Of a DNA stretch of 64,000 nucleotides, positions 1 to 8,549 are shown one piece after another. How positions within the stretch are numbered: the stretch's first letter is position 1; each line of letters opens with the position of its first letter. The notes beneath the pieces are model-generated. The model was not told the origin of the DNA. It saw only the letters and a program-made list of their open reading frames with translations, and did no database searches. The position numbers and the translations under genes were made by a program. Source of the stretch: JAWVFM01 sp963843315 (GTDB lineage: Bacteria; Actinomycetota; Thermoleophilia; Solirubrobacterales; 70-9); the NCBI GenBank assembly GCA_963843315.1, contig CAWJJU010000002.1, positions 620,001-684,000 on the forward strand. The letters are read 5' to 3'.

Positions 1-255
1 CTGCTCGCCGGGCGCGAGGCCGGCAATGGCCTTCACTACCTCTACGGCGTCCTGCCGCTGCTCGTCTCGCTCTCGGCGGAGGCGCTGCGGGCAGGCATCT
101 CCGAGCGGGAGCTCGAGGGCCTCGACTTCGAGGCGCTGCCGGCCGCGCGCCGCCGCGACCTCGCGATGGCGATCACCCGCCGCGAGACGGGCGTGATGGC
201 GGTCTCGGCGCTGGTGGTCTTCCTCCTGGCCCTGCGAGCCGCCGGCACCGCCTAA
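1..255 (+). CDS. C-terminus of an unidentified integral membrane protein (5' end outside window)
   Basis: The reading frame is open from the first base and stops with TAA at 253-255, leaving 84 residues. The fragment starts with a mildly hydrophobic stretch (HYLYGVLPLLVSLSAEALRA), has an acidic then Arg-rich cytoplasmic-looking segment, and ends with a probable transmembrane helix (VSALVVFLLALRAAG). I do not recognise the family. The stop is followed six bases later by a 44-bp palindromic repeat lying between this gene and the convergent flavin reductase. Confidence 0.5.
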   Translation: MLAGREAGNGLHYLYGVLPLLVSLSAEALRAGISERELEGLDFEALPAARRRDLAMAITRRETGVMAVSALVVFLLALRAAGTA

Positions 256-260
256 CCCAA

Positions 261-304
261 GAACGTCCCTCCTTGATGCCTATACGGGGTAGTGAGGGAC
301 GTTC
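261..304 (+). repeat. 44-bp palindromic repeat, copy 1
   Basis: The arms GAACGTCCCTC and GAGGGACGTTC pair perfectly over 11 bp around a 22-nt loop containing CTATACGGGGTAGT. Near-identical elements lie at 29574-29617 (inverted) and 30652-30695. This copy fills the gap between two convergent genes, so a bidirectional terminator role is possible. The loop is conserved at least as well as the stem, which a plain terminator does not need. Confidence 0.8.
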
Positions 305-784
305 TCAGGGTCTGAGGGGGCGGTAGGTGCCCTCGTGGAAGATCAGCGGCTCGAGGTTCGCCCTCTCCAGGTCCGTCACCGATCCCACCAGGATCGCGTG
401 GTCGCCGCCGTCGAGCTCGTCGCGCAGCTCGCAGGCCATCGCCAGCGTCGCACCGTCCAGCGCCGGGACGCCGCCGAGCTCTCGCCAGGCGACCCCCTCC
501 CACTTCACCGGATGCGGCTCCTTCGTCGAAAACCGCAATGCCAGCTCGGCCTGAGGGGCGGCAAGGACCGAGACACCGAACCGTGCCGTTGCCTGCAGCG
601 CCCCGAGGGTGCGGCTGCGCTGATCGAGCGCGACCAGCATCAGCGGCGGGTCCACCGACAGCGAGACCACGGCGTTGGCGGTGGCCCCGAGCGGCTCGTT
701 GCCTGCCATCGCAGTGATCACGGTGACCGCGGTCGGCACCGTGCTCATGGCGTTGCGGAAGCTGTCTCGGTCCGGGGGCGGCAT
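305..784 (-). CDS. Flavin reductase family protein (FMN-binding split barrel)
   Basis: This 159-residue protein matches the flavin reductase domain used as the small component of two-component flavin monooxygenases (HpaC/NTA monooxygenase type), which supplies reduced FMN from NAD(P)H. Family features visible are the early TAVTVIT strand, the GATANAVVSLSVDPPLMLVAL segment around residues 33-53, and the late DHAILVG strand. No large monooxygenase partner is adjacent. The ATG start lies 33 bp from the divergent cytochrome c start, and the two promoters probably overlap around 802-808. Confidence 0.82.
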   Translation of the reverse strand: MPPPDRDSFRNAMSTVPTAVTVITAMAGNEPLGATANAVVSLSVDPPLMLVALDQRSRTLGALQATARFGVSVLAAPQAELALRFSTKEPHPVKWEGVAWRELGGVPALDGATLAMACELRDELDGGDHAILVGSVTDLERANLEPLIFHEGTYRPLRP

Positions 785-801
785 CGAATCCCGGTCCGAA
801 A

Positions 802-808
802 GTATGAT
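802..808. promoter_or_regulatory. Overlapping divergent -10 elements
   Basis: TATGAT (803-808, plus strand) sits nine bases before the GTG of the cytochrome c gene. Read on the minus strand the same bases give CATACT, about 17 nt before the ATG of the flavin reductase. No convincing -35 is visible for either. Confidence 0.4.
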
Positions 809-817
809 GCCGCCCGC

Positions 818-1216
818 GTGCGCCCCTTTCTCACGCTGACAGCCGTCGCCGCCCTCGGGTTGGCACTAGCCGCGTGCGGGACCCAGAAGGTCTCCGTTTC
901 GCAGTCCGATCCCGCCTACCAGGGCGCCGAGCTCTTCTCGCAGCGCTGCGGGGGCTGCCACACGCTCGCGCCCGCCGGGACTCAGGGCTCCGACGCGCGC
1001 TCGGTTCGTGCCCAGGGGCCGAACCTCGACGCCCGGGTGGAGAACAAGGCCGACGTCCTCTTCGCCATCCGCAACGGCGGCTACTCGGGCGGGATCATGC
1101 CCCAGAACATCGTCACCGGCGCCCAGGCGCAGAAGGTCGCCGAGTTCGTCGCGGAGTACGCGGGGACCAAGGAACAGTCGAGCCCGCGCCCGGGCGAGAC
1201 CTCGACCACTCCGTAG
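818..1216 (+). CDS. Lipoprotein cytochrome c, class I
   Basis: 132 residues. The N-terminus is a lipoprotein signal ending in the lipobox LAAC (Cys at about residue 21). It is followed by a single c-type heme site CGGCH, with a likely distal Met ligand in GGIMPQNI. It should be a membrane-anchored, extracytoplasmic monoheme electron carrier. I chose GTG 818 because it gives a complete signal peptide and lies just after a TATGAT -10. The tail is Ser/Pro/Thr-rich. The serS reading frame begins directly downstream. Confidence 0.85.
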   Translation: MRPFLTLTAVAALGLALAACGTQKVSVSQSDPAYQGAELFSQRCGGCHTLAPAGTQGSDARSVRAQGPNLDARVENKADVLFAIRNGGYSGGIMPQNIVTGAQAQKVAEFVAEYAGTKEQSSPRPGETSTTP

Positions 1217-1231
1217 CGAGAGGCTGCCGCG

Positions 1232-2506
1232 CTAGATCTGAGGCGCATCCGCGACGACCCGGCTCCGGCGCGCGAGGCGCTGGCGCGGCGCGGCGCGGCC
1301 GAGAAGCTCGACGAGGCGCTGGCGCTCGACGCGCGCCGGCGGGAGCTGCTGCCCCAGGTCGAGGAGCGCCGCGCCCGTCAGAACAGGGCGTCCGATGCGA
1401 TCGCCGAGGCCAAGCGCTCGGGCGACGACGCCGACGAGGCGATCGCCGCCATGCGCGAGGTCGCGGCCGAGGCGAAGGCCCTCACGGCCGAGATCGCCAA
1501 GATCGAGGAGCGCCGCGACGCGCTGGTCACCGACCTCCCGAACCTCCCGCACCCCGATGCGCCCGACGGCGACACCGACGAGGACGCGGTCACCCTGCGC
1601 GAGGTCGGCGCGCCGCGCGACTTCGGCTTCGAGCCGCGCGACCACCTCGACATCGGCCTCGAGCACGGCTGGATCGAGATGGAGAAGGCGGCCGCAGCGT
1701 CGGGCGCGCGCTTCTCCTACCTGCTGGGCGACCTGGTGATGGTGGAGCTGGCCCTCATCCGCTTCGCCGTCGAGCGCACGCGCGCCGAGGGATATGAGCC
1801 CGTCGTCCCGCCCGTGCTCGTTCGCGACGCGCCCCTGTTCGGCACCGGCTTCTTCCCCGGCGAGCGCGAGCAGATCTACGAGGTCGAGCGCGACGAGCTG
1901 TTCCTGGTGGGCACGTCCGAGGTGCCTCTCGCGGCGCTCCACGCCGGCGACATCCTGGGTCCCGGCGAGGTCCCGCGCCGCTACTGCGGCATCTCCACGT
2001 GCTTTCGCCGCGAGGCCGGCGCCGCCGGCAAGGACACCCGCGGCATCTTCCGCGTGCACCAGTTCGACAAGGTCGAGATGTTCGCCTTCGTCGAGCCCGA
2101 TGCCTCCGACGCCGAGCACGAGCGCCTCCTGGCCGTCGAGGAGGGGATCCTCCAGGCGCTCGAGATCCCGTACCGCGTGGTCGACATCCCCGTCGGCGAC
2201 CTGGGCGCGCCCGCCGCGCGCAAGTTCGACTGCGAGGCGTGGATCCCCAGCCAGCAGCGCTACCGCGAGCTGACCTCGTGCTCCAACACGACCGACTTCC
2301 AGGCCCGCCGGATCGACTGCCGCTACCGGCCCAAGTCAGAGGCAGCGCCGCTGCACGTCCACACGCTGAACGGGACCGCGGTCGCCGTCAGCCGCACGCT
2401 GATCGCCCTGATGGAGAACGGCCAGCAGGAGGACGGCTCGGTCGCCCTGCCGCAGGCCCTCGTCGACGCGGGCGCGCCCGCGGTCATCGGCGGTGCGGCG
2501 GGCTGA
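1232..2506 (+). CDS. serS: Seryl-tRNA synthetase, start codon not canonical
   Basis: Class II synthetase charging tRNA-Ser. The C-terminal core shows motif 2 (FRREAGAAGKDTRGIFRVHQ) and motif 3 (HTLNGTAVAVSRTLIALMEN). The N-terminal coiled-coil arm is readable from LDLRRIRDDP at 1232 through roughly 70 residues. No ATG, GTG or TTG exists in frame between the stop at 1214-1216 and ATG 1451. A start-like site preceded by GAGAGG carries GCG (1229-1231) where ATG or GTG is expected. Starting at 1451 would delete most of the tRNA-binding arm, so I give the homology-supported extent. Either one base is wrong here or a non-standard start such as CTG 1238 is used. Confidence 0.9.
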   Translation, partial: LDLRRIRDDPAPAREALARRGAAEKLDEALALDARRRELLPQVEERRARQNRASDAIAEAKRSGDDADEAIAAMREVAAEAKALTAEIAKIEERRDALVTDLPNLPHPDAPDGDTDEDAVTLREVGAPRDFGFEPRDHLDIGLEHGWIEMEKAAAASGARFSYLLGDLVMVELALIRFAVERTRAEGYEPVVPPVLVRDAPLFGTGFFPGEREQIYEVERDELFLVGTSEVPLAALHAGDILGPGEVPRRYCGISTCFRREAGAAGKDTRGIFRVHQFDKVEMFAFVEPDASDAEHERLLAVEEGILQALEIPYRVVDIPVGDLGAPAARKFDCEAWIPSQQRYRELTSCSNTTDFQARRIDCRYRPKSEAAPLHVHTLNGTAVAVSRTLIALMENGQQEDGSVALPQALVDAGAPAVIGGAAG

Positions 2507-2517
2507 ACGCCCGCCGC
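2495..2517. terminator. Hairpin between convergent serS and msrB
   Basis: GCGGCGGGC (2495-2503) pairs perfectly with GCCCGCCGC (2509-2517) across a 5-nt loop that contains the serS stop codon. It lies between two convergent genes and could terminate both. There is no clear U-tract. Confidence 0.5.
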
Positions 2518-2524
2518 GCGCCGG

Positions 2525-2923
2525 TCAGTCCTCGTTCTCGTCGAACTCCAGCGAGCAGCTGTTGATGCAGTAGCGCTGCCCCGTGGGGTTCGGCCCGTCG
2601 TCGAACACGTGGCCCAGGTGGCCGCCGCACTTCGAGCAGTGGACCTCGGTGCGCTTCATGAAGAAGCCGCGGTCCTCCTCGGTGTCGACCGGGGCCTCGT
2701 CCATGGGGGCGTAGAAGCTGGGCCAGCCCGTGCCCGAGTCGAACTTGGTGTCCGAGCTGAAGAGCTCCGCGCCGCAGCCGGCGCAGCGATAGACGCCCTC
2801 GCCCTTCTGGTCCCAGTAGGCGCCGGTGAAGGCGCGCTCGGTGCCCTTCTCGCGCAGCACCTCGTACTGCTCGGGCGTGAGCTCGGTGCGCCACTCGGCG
2901 TCTGACTTCTGAACCTTCTCCAT
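2525..2923 (-). CDS. msrB: Peptide-methionine (R)-S-oxide reductase
   Basis: 132 residues, full length for MsrB. It reduces the R epimer of methionine sulfoxide in proteins. Two zinc CXXC pairs are present (CAGC near 48, CSKC near 97), and the catalytic Cys lies in RYCINS near 118. GTGWPSFYAP is the family signature. The ATG follows a good AAGGAGAA ribosome site with 8-nt spacing. It is a single gene, convergent with serS. Confidence 0.95.
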   Translation of the reverse strand: MEKVQKSDAEWRTELTPEQYEVLREKGTERAFTGAYWDQKGEGVYRCAGCGAELFSSDTKFDSGTGWPSFYAPMDEAPVDTEEDRGFFMKRTEVHCSKCGGHLGHVFDDGPNPTGQRYCINSCSLEFDENED

Positions 2924-3005
2924 CGGTGGATTCTCCTTCGAATCGGTCGCTTGTTGAGTCCTCCGCGCCCGTCTGACGTTACGCGTACCTGGCAGGATCC
3001 CGCCC

Positions 3006-3827
3006 GTGCCCGAGTCCTTCTACCAGCCCGATGGCGGCCGTTACGTCGCGACCGAGCTGACCCGCGGGCCCTGGGAGCCGGGCTCTCAGCACGCGGGTCC
3101 GCCGGCGGCGCTCCTGGCCCGCGAGGTCGAGCTTCTGCCTGCCGACGGCCCCCGCCGGGTGGGCCGCATCACCTTCGAGATCCTGAAGCCCGTGCCGATC
3201 GCGCGGCTTCGGGCGAGCGCCAGGATCGTGCGCCCCGGGCGCTCGGTCGAGCTGGCCGAGGCAACCCTTTCCAGCGACGAGGGGGAGGTGATGGTCGCGC
3301 GGGCCTGGCGCATCCGCACCGACGAGGTCGACCTGCCGGCCGGGCTCGGCAGCGAGGAGCTGGCGGGGGGCTCGGGCTCGGTGCTAGCGCGCAGGCACGT
3401 CGCCGGGCCGCAGGAGGGCCGCGACACGGGGTTCTTCGCGACCGGCCAGGACGTCGGCTACCACACGGCCATGGAGTACCGGTTCGTCACCGGCGAGTTC
3501 ACCCGGCCGGGACCGGCGATCGCCTGGATGCGGATGCGCCATCCCCTGGTCGCCGGGGAGGAGCCCACGCCGCTTCAGCGCGTGGCGATCGCCGCCGACT
3601 CCGGCAACGGGATCAGCGGCCCCCTCGACTACCGGCGCTTCATCTTCATCAACGTCGACCTGACCATCCACCTGGTCCGGCCTCCGGAGGGCGAGTGGGT
3701 GGGCCTCGAGTCGGTGACGATCCCCGAGCGCGACGGCCTCGGGCTCACCGACACGGCGCTGCACGACGAGCGCGGGCCGATCGGCCGCGCCGCCCAGACC
3801 CTGCTGATCGCAGAGCGCGGCGCCTAG
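3006..3827 (+). CDS. Thioesterase family protein (double hotdog)
   Basis: 273 residues. The sequence reads as two tandem hotdog halves of the acyl-CoA thioesterase-like family: the N-terminal half has GPWEPGSQHAGPPAALLAREV, and the C-terminal half has the substrate-side segment GPLDYRRFIFINVDLTIHL. It probably hydrolyses an acyl-CoA of unknown chain. The GTG start follows CAGGAT (2993-2998) by seven bases, consistent with a leaderless mRNA. The next gene, heme A synthase, begins 32 bp downstream. Confidence 0.75.
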   Translation: MPESFYQPDGGRYVATELTRGPWEPGSQHAGPPAALLAREVELLPADGPRRVGRITFEILKPVPIARLRASARIVRPGRSVELAEATLSSDEGEVMVARAWRIRTDEVDLPAGLGSEELAGGSGSVLARRHVAGPQEGRDTGFFATGQDVGYHTAMEYRFVTGEFTRPGPAIAWMRMRHPLVAGEEPTPLQRVAIAADSGNGISGPLDYRRFIFINVDLTIHLVRPPEGEWVGLESVTIPERDGLGLTDTALHDERGPIGRAAQTLLIAERGA

Positions 3828-3859
3828 CGCGCCCCGCGGCTTTGCCAAGCTATCCACCC

Positions 3860-4810
3860 GTGCTGAGCCGCCTGCGTTCATTCACGCTCACGCCGGAGCG
3901 CTACTTCCTGGTCGCCGCCGTCGCCCTGGCGGCGCTCGCGGCGATCGTCGTCACCGGCGCGGCGGTGCGCCTCACCGGCTCGGGGCTCGGGTGCCCGGAC
4001 TGGCCCAAGTGCTACGGCGGCACCGTCCCCCCGCTCGACGCGCACGCGGTCATCGAGTACGCGAACCGGATCTTCACCGGCTTCGTCGGCATCGCAGTGA
4101 TCGCCGCGAGCGTGCTCGCCTTTCGCCGGCGCCCCTACCGCTGGCACCTCGCCCTGTTCGGGGCGCTGCTGCCGGTCGGCGTGATCGCCCAGGCGATCCT
4201 GGGCGGGCTCGTGGTGCGCTACCACCTCGCCCCGGGGCTCGTGATGAGCCACTTCATCGTCTCGATGATGCTGCTCGACGCGTCCTTTGCCCTGATGTGG
4301 TGCTCGCGCTACGAGCCGGGCGAGCGGCCCCGCTCGCCCGACCGCCTCGGCGTCTGGGCAGTGCGCGGGCTGATCCCGCTCGGCCAGCTCACGATCCTGG
4401 CCGGCACGGTCACCACGGCATCGGGCCCGCACGCCGGCGCCCACGCCGGCCAGCTCGTTCATCGCTTCACCTTCGAGGGCACCGGGACGCTCGAGTGGGC
4501 GGTTCAGCGCCACGCGGCGATCGCCGGGATCTTCGGCCTGGCCGGGGTGGGCGTGTGGCTCCTGCTTCGCCGCGAGGGCGGCGAGCGCCGCGCGCTGAGG
4601 CCACTGACATACGTGCTCGTCCTGCTCGCGGCGCAGGGGGCAGTGGGCGCCGTCCAGTGGTTCGCGAAGCTGCCCGGCGAGCTGGTCTGGGTCCACGTCG
4701 TCCTCGCCACCGCGACGTGGCTGGCCACGCTCTGGGCGGTCGCCGCCGCCGGGCGCCTCGAGCCCGCGCGCGAGGCCTCGCGCGCCCGCCCCGCTCCCGG
4801 CGTGGTTTAG
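3860..4810 (+). CDS. ctaA: Heme A synthase (COX15/CtaA family)
   Basis: 316 residues, eight predicted membrane helices. It converts heme O to heme A for cytochrome oxidase. The family signature GSGLGCPDWPKCYG (about residues 40-53) holds the paired Cys of the first half. The heme-ligand His residues appear in VMSHFIVS, LVHRFTF, RHAAIAG and VHVVLA. GTG 3860 gives a short cytoplasmic N-terminus before the first helix. No ctaB or cox genes are in the window. Confidence 0.92.
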   Translation: MLSRLRSFTLTPERYFLVAAVALAALAAIVVTGAAVRLTGSGLGCPDWPKCYGGTVPPLDAHAVIEYANRIFTGFVGIAVIAASVLAFRRRPYRWHLALFGALLPVGVIAQAILGGLVVRYHLAPGLVMSHFIVSMMLLDASFALMWCSRYEPGERPRSPDRLGVWAVRGLIPLGQLTILAGTVTTASGPHAGAHAGQLVHRFTFEGTGTLEWAVQRHAAIAGIFGLAGVGVWLLLRREGGERRALRPLTYVLVLLAAQGAVGAVQWFAKLPGELVWVHVVLATATWLATLWAVAAAGRLEPAREASRARPAPGVV

Positions 4811-4822
4811 GCGGCGAGCGGC

Positions 4823-4984
4823 CTAGGACTCGCTGGACCCGCCCCGCCTGCGCTCCTCCTCGATCTCGCCGTCCTCGCGGGCGGCGCGGATCAGGAAGCG
4901 CACGAAGACGATCGCGGGACCGAAGACGACGATCGCAGCGATGACCTTCAGCGGCAGCGCGACCTCGGCGAGCAGGACCTCCAT
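4823..4984 (-). CDS. Small single-pass membrane protein, 53 aa
   Basis: The ORF runs from ATG (4984) to TAG (4823). It encodes a hydrophobic helix (VIAAIVVFGPAIVFVRFLI, about residues 13-31) followed by a charged tail rich in Arg and Glu. Length, codon use and position directly after the CopD-like gene on the same strand argue that it is real. The role is unknown. No strong ribosome site is visible, and an in-frame GTG immediately precedes the ATG. Confidence 0.55.
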   Translation of the reverse strand: MEVLLAEVALPLKVIAAIVVFGPAIVFVRFLIRAAREDGEIEEERRRGGSSES

Positions 4985-5012
4985 CACCGCGCAGTGAAGC
5001 AAGCCGGGCCCC

Positions 5013-5498
5013 TCAGGAGATATGGGCGGCCAGGACGAAGATGGCGATCGTCCCCACGAGCATCAGCACCGACGTCGCGCCGGACAGCGCCAGCGTGCGG
5101 CGAAGCGCCGCTGCTTCCGCCTCGTCGCCGGGGTCGGCCAGCGCGCGCTGTCGCAGCTCGCGGATGCGCGGACCGAGGCGCAGGCCGTGCACGGCCGCCA
5201 GCGCGAGGACGGTCGCGAAGACGACGGTCTTCGCGAAGATGAGCTTGCCGTCGGCGCCGGTGGAGAGCAGGCGCAGCGAGCCCAGGTGGTCGTGGGTGAG
5301 CGCGATCCCGGTTGCGAGCAGGGTCAGCGCGGCGCCGAGCGACACGTAGAGGAACCGCATGCCGATCGCGCGGAAGAACTCGATGCGCTCGCGCTCGGGG
5401 ATCGTCCTGCGCGCGACGCCCGCGGCCACGCCGAGGAAGACCACGCCGCCTCCCCAAACCGCTGCGGCCATCAGGTGAAGGGCAAGGAGTGTCGGCAT
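5013..5498 (-). CDS. CopD-like integral membrane protein
   Basis: 161 residues with about four membrane helices. The first helix, LALHLMAAAVWGGGVVFLGV, carries the early His and Trp-Gly pattern of CopD/DUF4149-type proteins. The middle has FFRAIGMRFLYVSLGA, and a later helix has KLIFAKTVVFATVLALAAVH. CopD family members are linked to copper uptake or heme-related redox functions. The substrate here is not determined. The start is ATG 5498, 32 bp after the TauE/SafE gene on the same strand, so the pair plus the small ORF downstream may be one operon. Confidence 0.65.
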   Translation of the reverse strand: MPTLLALHLMAAAVWGGGVVFLGVAAGVARRTIPERERIEFFRAIGMRFLYVSLGAALTLLATGIALTHDHLGSLRLLSTGADGKLIFAKTVVFATVLALAAVHGLRLGPRIRELRQRALADPGDEAEAAALRRTLALSGATSVLMLVGTIAIFVLAAHIS

Positions 5499-5530
5499 GG
5501 CCCCAAGCTTGACCGATCCGCAGCCGCTCG

Positions 5531-6325
5531 TCAGAGCACCGTGAGCCGGGCGATCGCCGCGATCCCGACGACGACGATCAGCACGCGAAGCGCGGCGGGG
5601 TCGAGGCGCCTGCCGTAGCGTGCCCCGAGGTAGCCGCCCACCACCGAGCCGGCGGCGATCAGGCCGGCAACGCCCCAGTTCACGTGAGCGGCGAACACGA
5701 AGATCAGGCCGGCCACGAGGTTCACCAGCATGGCGAGGACGTTCTTCAGCGCGTTCGCGCGCTGCAGGTGCTCGCGCAGCCCGAGCGACAGCAGGGAGAT
5801 GAGGATGATCCCCTGCGCGGCGCCGAAGTACCCGCCGTAGATGCCGGTGCCGAATACCATCGCTCGCATGCCGGCCCCGCCGTGCGGCGAGCCGGCCTCG
5901 CGCCCCTCCAGGCGCTTGGTCAGCCGCGGCTGCATGACGACCAGGACGAGCGCCACGGCGATGAACACGGGGACGATCGCCTCGAACGTCGACGCCGGAA
6001 GCTCGAGCAGGGCGACCGCGCCGCATACGGCGCCCGCGGCGGAGAACCCGGCCAGGCTGCGCACGCGCCGGCGCTGGCCTCTGAGCTCGCGGCGGTAGCC
6101 CCACGAGCCCGCCACGGCTCCCGGGACCAGGCCGATGTTGTTTGAGACGTTCGCCGTGACCGGCGCATAGCCCAGGCCGATCAGGACGGGGAAGGTGATG
6201 AGCGTGCCGCTGCCGACCACCGCGTTGATGGTCCCGGCGCCGATGCCGGCGGCGAAGATCGCGAGTGCTTCCAGCGGTCCCAAGGGAGTCGGCAGGTTAG
6301 GCCCAAGCGCCGGCGCCGCGATCAC
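5531..6325 (-). CDS. Sulfite exporter TauE/SafE family permease
   Basis: 264 residues and about eight membrane helices. The N-terminal repeat GIGAGTINAVVGSGTLITFP is the family hallmark, repeated in degenerate form in the second half (FGTGIYGGYFGAAQGIIL). Members export sulfite, sulfoacetate or other organosulfonates. No sulfur-metabolism gene is adjacent, so the substrate is open. It diverges from kup, with only 28 bp between the starts. Confidence 0.85.
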   Translation of the reverse strand: MIAAPALGPNLPTPLGPLEALAIFAAGIGAGTINAVVGSGTLITFPVLIGLGYAPVTANVSNNIGLVPGAVAGSWGYRRELRGQRRRVRSLAGFSAAGAVCGAVALLELPASTFEAIVPVFIAVALVLVVMQPRLTKRLEGREAGSPHGGAGMRAMVFGTGIYGGYFGAAQGIILISLLSLGLREHLQRANALKNVLAMLVNLVAGLIFVFAAHVNWGVAGLIAAGSVVGGYLGARYGRRLDPAALRVLIVVVGIAAIARLTVL

Positions 6326-6353
6326 GTCCAGCGGGCGCGTGTAGCTTCACGGG

Positions 6354-8282
6354 GTGTCGAAGCGTGACGAGCGAAGCGCCGTGGGGCCGGCGAAGCCCGC
6401 GGCGGCGGCAGCGTTCGTCGGGGCCCTGGGGGTGGTGTTCGGCGACATCGGGACGAGCCCGCTGTACACGATCCCGACCGTCTTCAGCCCGAACGACCCG
6501 CACCCGGTCCAGGCCAGCCTCGACAACATCTACGGCGTCGTCTCGCTGATCTTCTGGTCGGTCACCGTGCTCGTGACCTGCAAGTACGTCCTGCTGGTGA
6601 TGCGGGCCGACAACGACGGCGAGGGCGGGATCATGGCCCTGATCTCGCTGATCCGGGGGCTCAACGTGCGCAGGCGGCGGACGGTCCTGGCCCTGTCCGC
6701 CCTGGGCATCTTCGGGGCCTCGCTGTTCTTCGGGGACAGCATGATCACGCCGGCCATCTCGGTCCTGTCGGCCGTGGAGGGGCTGAAGGTCGTCGAGCCG
6801 TCGCTGCACGACATCGTCATCCCGGTCACGGTCGTGATCATCGTCGCCCTCTTTGTGGTGCAGCGCCGCGGGACGAGCGTGGTGGGCCGCTTCTTCGGGC
6901 CGGTCATGGTCGTGTGGTTCGCGACCATCGCGGCCCTTGGGATCCACGGGATCGCCGGCCATCCCGAGGTCCTCAAGGGGCTCTCGCCCTCCTACGCGGC
7001 GAGCTTCGTCGTCAACGACACCGCGACCGCGTTCTTCTCGCTGGCCGCCGTGGTCCTCGCGGTGACCGGGGCGGAGGCGCTGTACGCCGACATGGGCCAT
7101 TTCGGGCGCCCGGCGATCACCCGAGCCTGGCTGGTGCTGGTGTTCCCGGCCTGCATTCTCAACTACCTGGGGCAGGGGGCGCTGCTGATCGGGGGCGCCG
7201 ACGTCACCGCCGGCGCACCCTTCTTCCAGCTCGTGCCGCACTGGGGCCAGATCCCCATGGTCGTCCTCGCAACGGTTGCGACGGTCATCGCATCTCAGGC
7301 GGTGATCTCGGGCGCCTTCTCGGTGGCCCACCAGGCCGTCCAGCTCGGCTATCTGCCGCGGCTGCGCATCCGCCACACCTCCGACAGCGAGATCGGGCAG
7401 GTCTACGTGCCGCTGGTGAACTGGCTGCTGATGGTGTCGGTGCTGGCGCTGATCTTTGCCTTCCGCAGCTCGACGCGCCTCGCGTTTGCCTACGGGACCG
7501 CGGTCACGGGCACCTTCATCATCACGACCATCCTCTTCTTCTATCTGGCCCGCAACCGCGGGCGAAAGCCGATGTGGATGGTCGCCGGCGGAGCAGCGTT
7601 CTTCCTGTTCTTCGACCTCTCGTTCTTCTCGGCGAACCTCACCAAGTTCGGCCACGGCGGGTGGCTGCCGCTGCTGATCGGCGTCGCCGCGTACACGGTC
7701 ATGAGCACCTGGGCACGGGGGCGCGCGCTCGTCACCGCCGAGCGTCGGCGCGAGGAGGGGCCGCTGGAGGACTTCGTCACGTCGATCAGAGAGCTGGATC
7801 CGCCTCTCATCCGGGTGCCGGGGACCGCGGTGTTCCTCAACCGCGGCCGCACGACGGCGCCGCTGGCCATGCGCGAGACGGTCGAGCATCACCATTCACT
7901 GCACGAGCACGTGGTGATCCTCTGGGTCGAGACGATCCCCGTGCCCCGGGTTGCCGACGACGAGCGGATCCTGGTCGACGACCTCGGCTACAGCGACGAC
8001 GGCATCTCGTTCGTGACGGCCCGTTTCGGCTACGCCGAGGAGCCCGACGTGCCCGCGGTCCTCAGTCGAGCGAACGAGGCCGGCCTCGAGTGCCCGCTGG
8101 AAGTCGACCAGGCCTCCTACTTCCTCTCGCGGATCGAGCTGCGCCGAACGGACGCGCCCGGGATGGCCGCCTGGCGCAAGGGCCTGTTCGAGGTGACGGC
8201 GGAGAGCTCGGCGGACGCCGCCGACTACTTCCACCTGCCGCGCCACCGCACGGTGCTGATGGGGTCGCAGATCGAGTTCTGA
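6354..8282 (+). CDS. kup: KUP-family potassium uptake protein
   Basis: 642 residues, the usual size for Kup: about 12 membrane helices followed by a cytoplasmic C-terminal domain of around 180 residues. The signature LGVVFGDIGTSPLYT near residues 26-40 and GGIMALISL are clear, and it should be a proton-coupled K+ importer. GTG 6354 is favoured because TAGCTT (6342-6347) ends exactly six bases upstream, implying a leaderless transcript. The gene is monocistronic; a decayed VOC relic follows directly. Confidence 0.93.
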   Translation: MSKRDERSAVGPAKPAAAAAFVGALGVVFGDIGTSPLYTIPTVFSPNDPHPVQASLDNIYGVVSLIFWSVTVLVTCKYVLLVMRADNDGEGGIMALISLIRGLNVRRRRTVLALSALGIFGASLFFGDSMITPAISVLSAVEGLKVVEPSLHDIVIPVTVVIIVALFVVQRRGTSVVGRFFGPVMVVWFATIAALGIHGIAGHPEVLKGLSPSYAASFVVNDTATAFFSLAAVVLAVTGAEALYADMGHFGRPAITRAWLVLVFPACILNYLGQGALLIGGADVTAGAPFFQLVPHWGQIPMVVLATVATVIASQAVISGAFSVAHQAVQLGYLPRLRIRHTSDSEIGQVYVPLVNWLLMVSVLALIFAFRSSTRLAFAYGTAVTGTFIITTILFFYLARNRGRKPMWMVAGGAAFFLFFDLSFFSANLTKFGHGGWLPLLIGVAAYTVMSTWARGRALVTAERRREEGPLEDFVTSIRELDPPLIRVPGTAVFLNRGRTTAPLAMRETVEHHHSLHEHVVILWVETIPVPRVADDERILVDDLGYSDDGISFVTARFGYAEEPDVPAVLSRANEAGLECPLEVDQASYFLSRIELRRTDAPGMAAWRKGLFEVTAESSADAADYFHLPRHRTVLMGSQIEF

Positions 8283-8283
8283 G

Positions 8284-8540
8284 GCCGGGCGCTCCGGGGA
8301 GTACACGCAGATGGCCTTCGAGGTCGACGACCTGCGCGCGACGGTCGCCGAGCTGCGCAGCGCGGCGTCGTGTTCGAGGAATACGACCTGCCGGGAATGA
8401 CCACGGTCGACGGCGTCGCCGAGATCCAGGGCAACTATTCCCACAAGGGCACCCGCGAGCTGGGCGCGTGGTTTCGCGACAGCGAGGGCGACATGCTCGG
8501 AGTCGGCCTTCCGGCGGACGGGCCCGTATCCGTGGAGTAG
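8284..8540 (+). pseudogene. VOC/glyoxalase-family relic
   Basis: The readable protein is only the C-terminal half of a VOC domain: MAFEVDDLRATVAELR, then after one missing base near 8355, GVVFEEYDLPGMTTVDG, ending in SEGDMLGVGLP. No start is present and the N-terminal half is absent, so this is a 5'-truncated, frameshifted remnant. Its stop codon TAG is part of the -10 box of the next gene. Confidence 0.7.
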
Positions 8541-8549
8541 GATGGCCTC

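Noticed and set aside
1451..2506. serS starting at ATG 1451
   Set aside because: This would delete the conserved N-terminal tRNA-binding arm that is clearly encoded upstream in the same frame.
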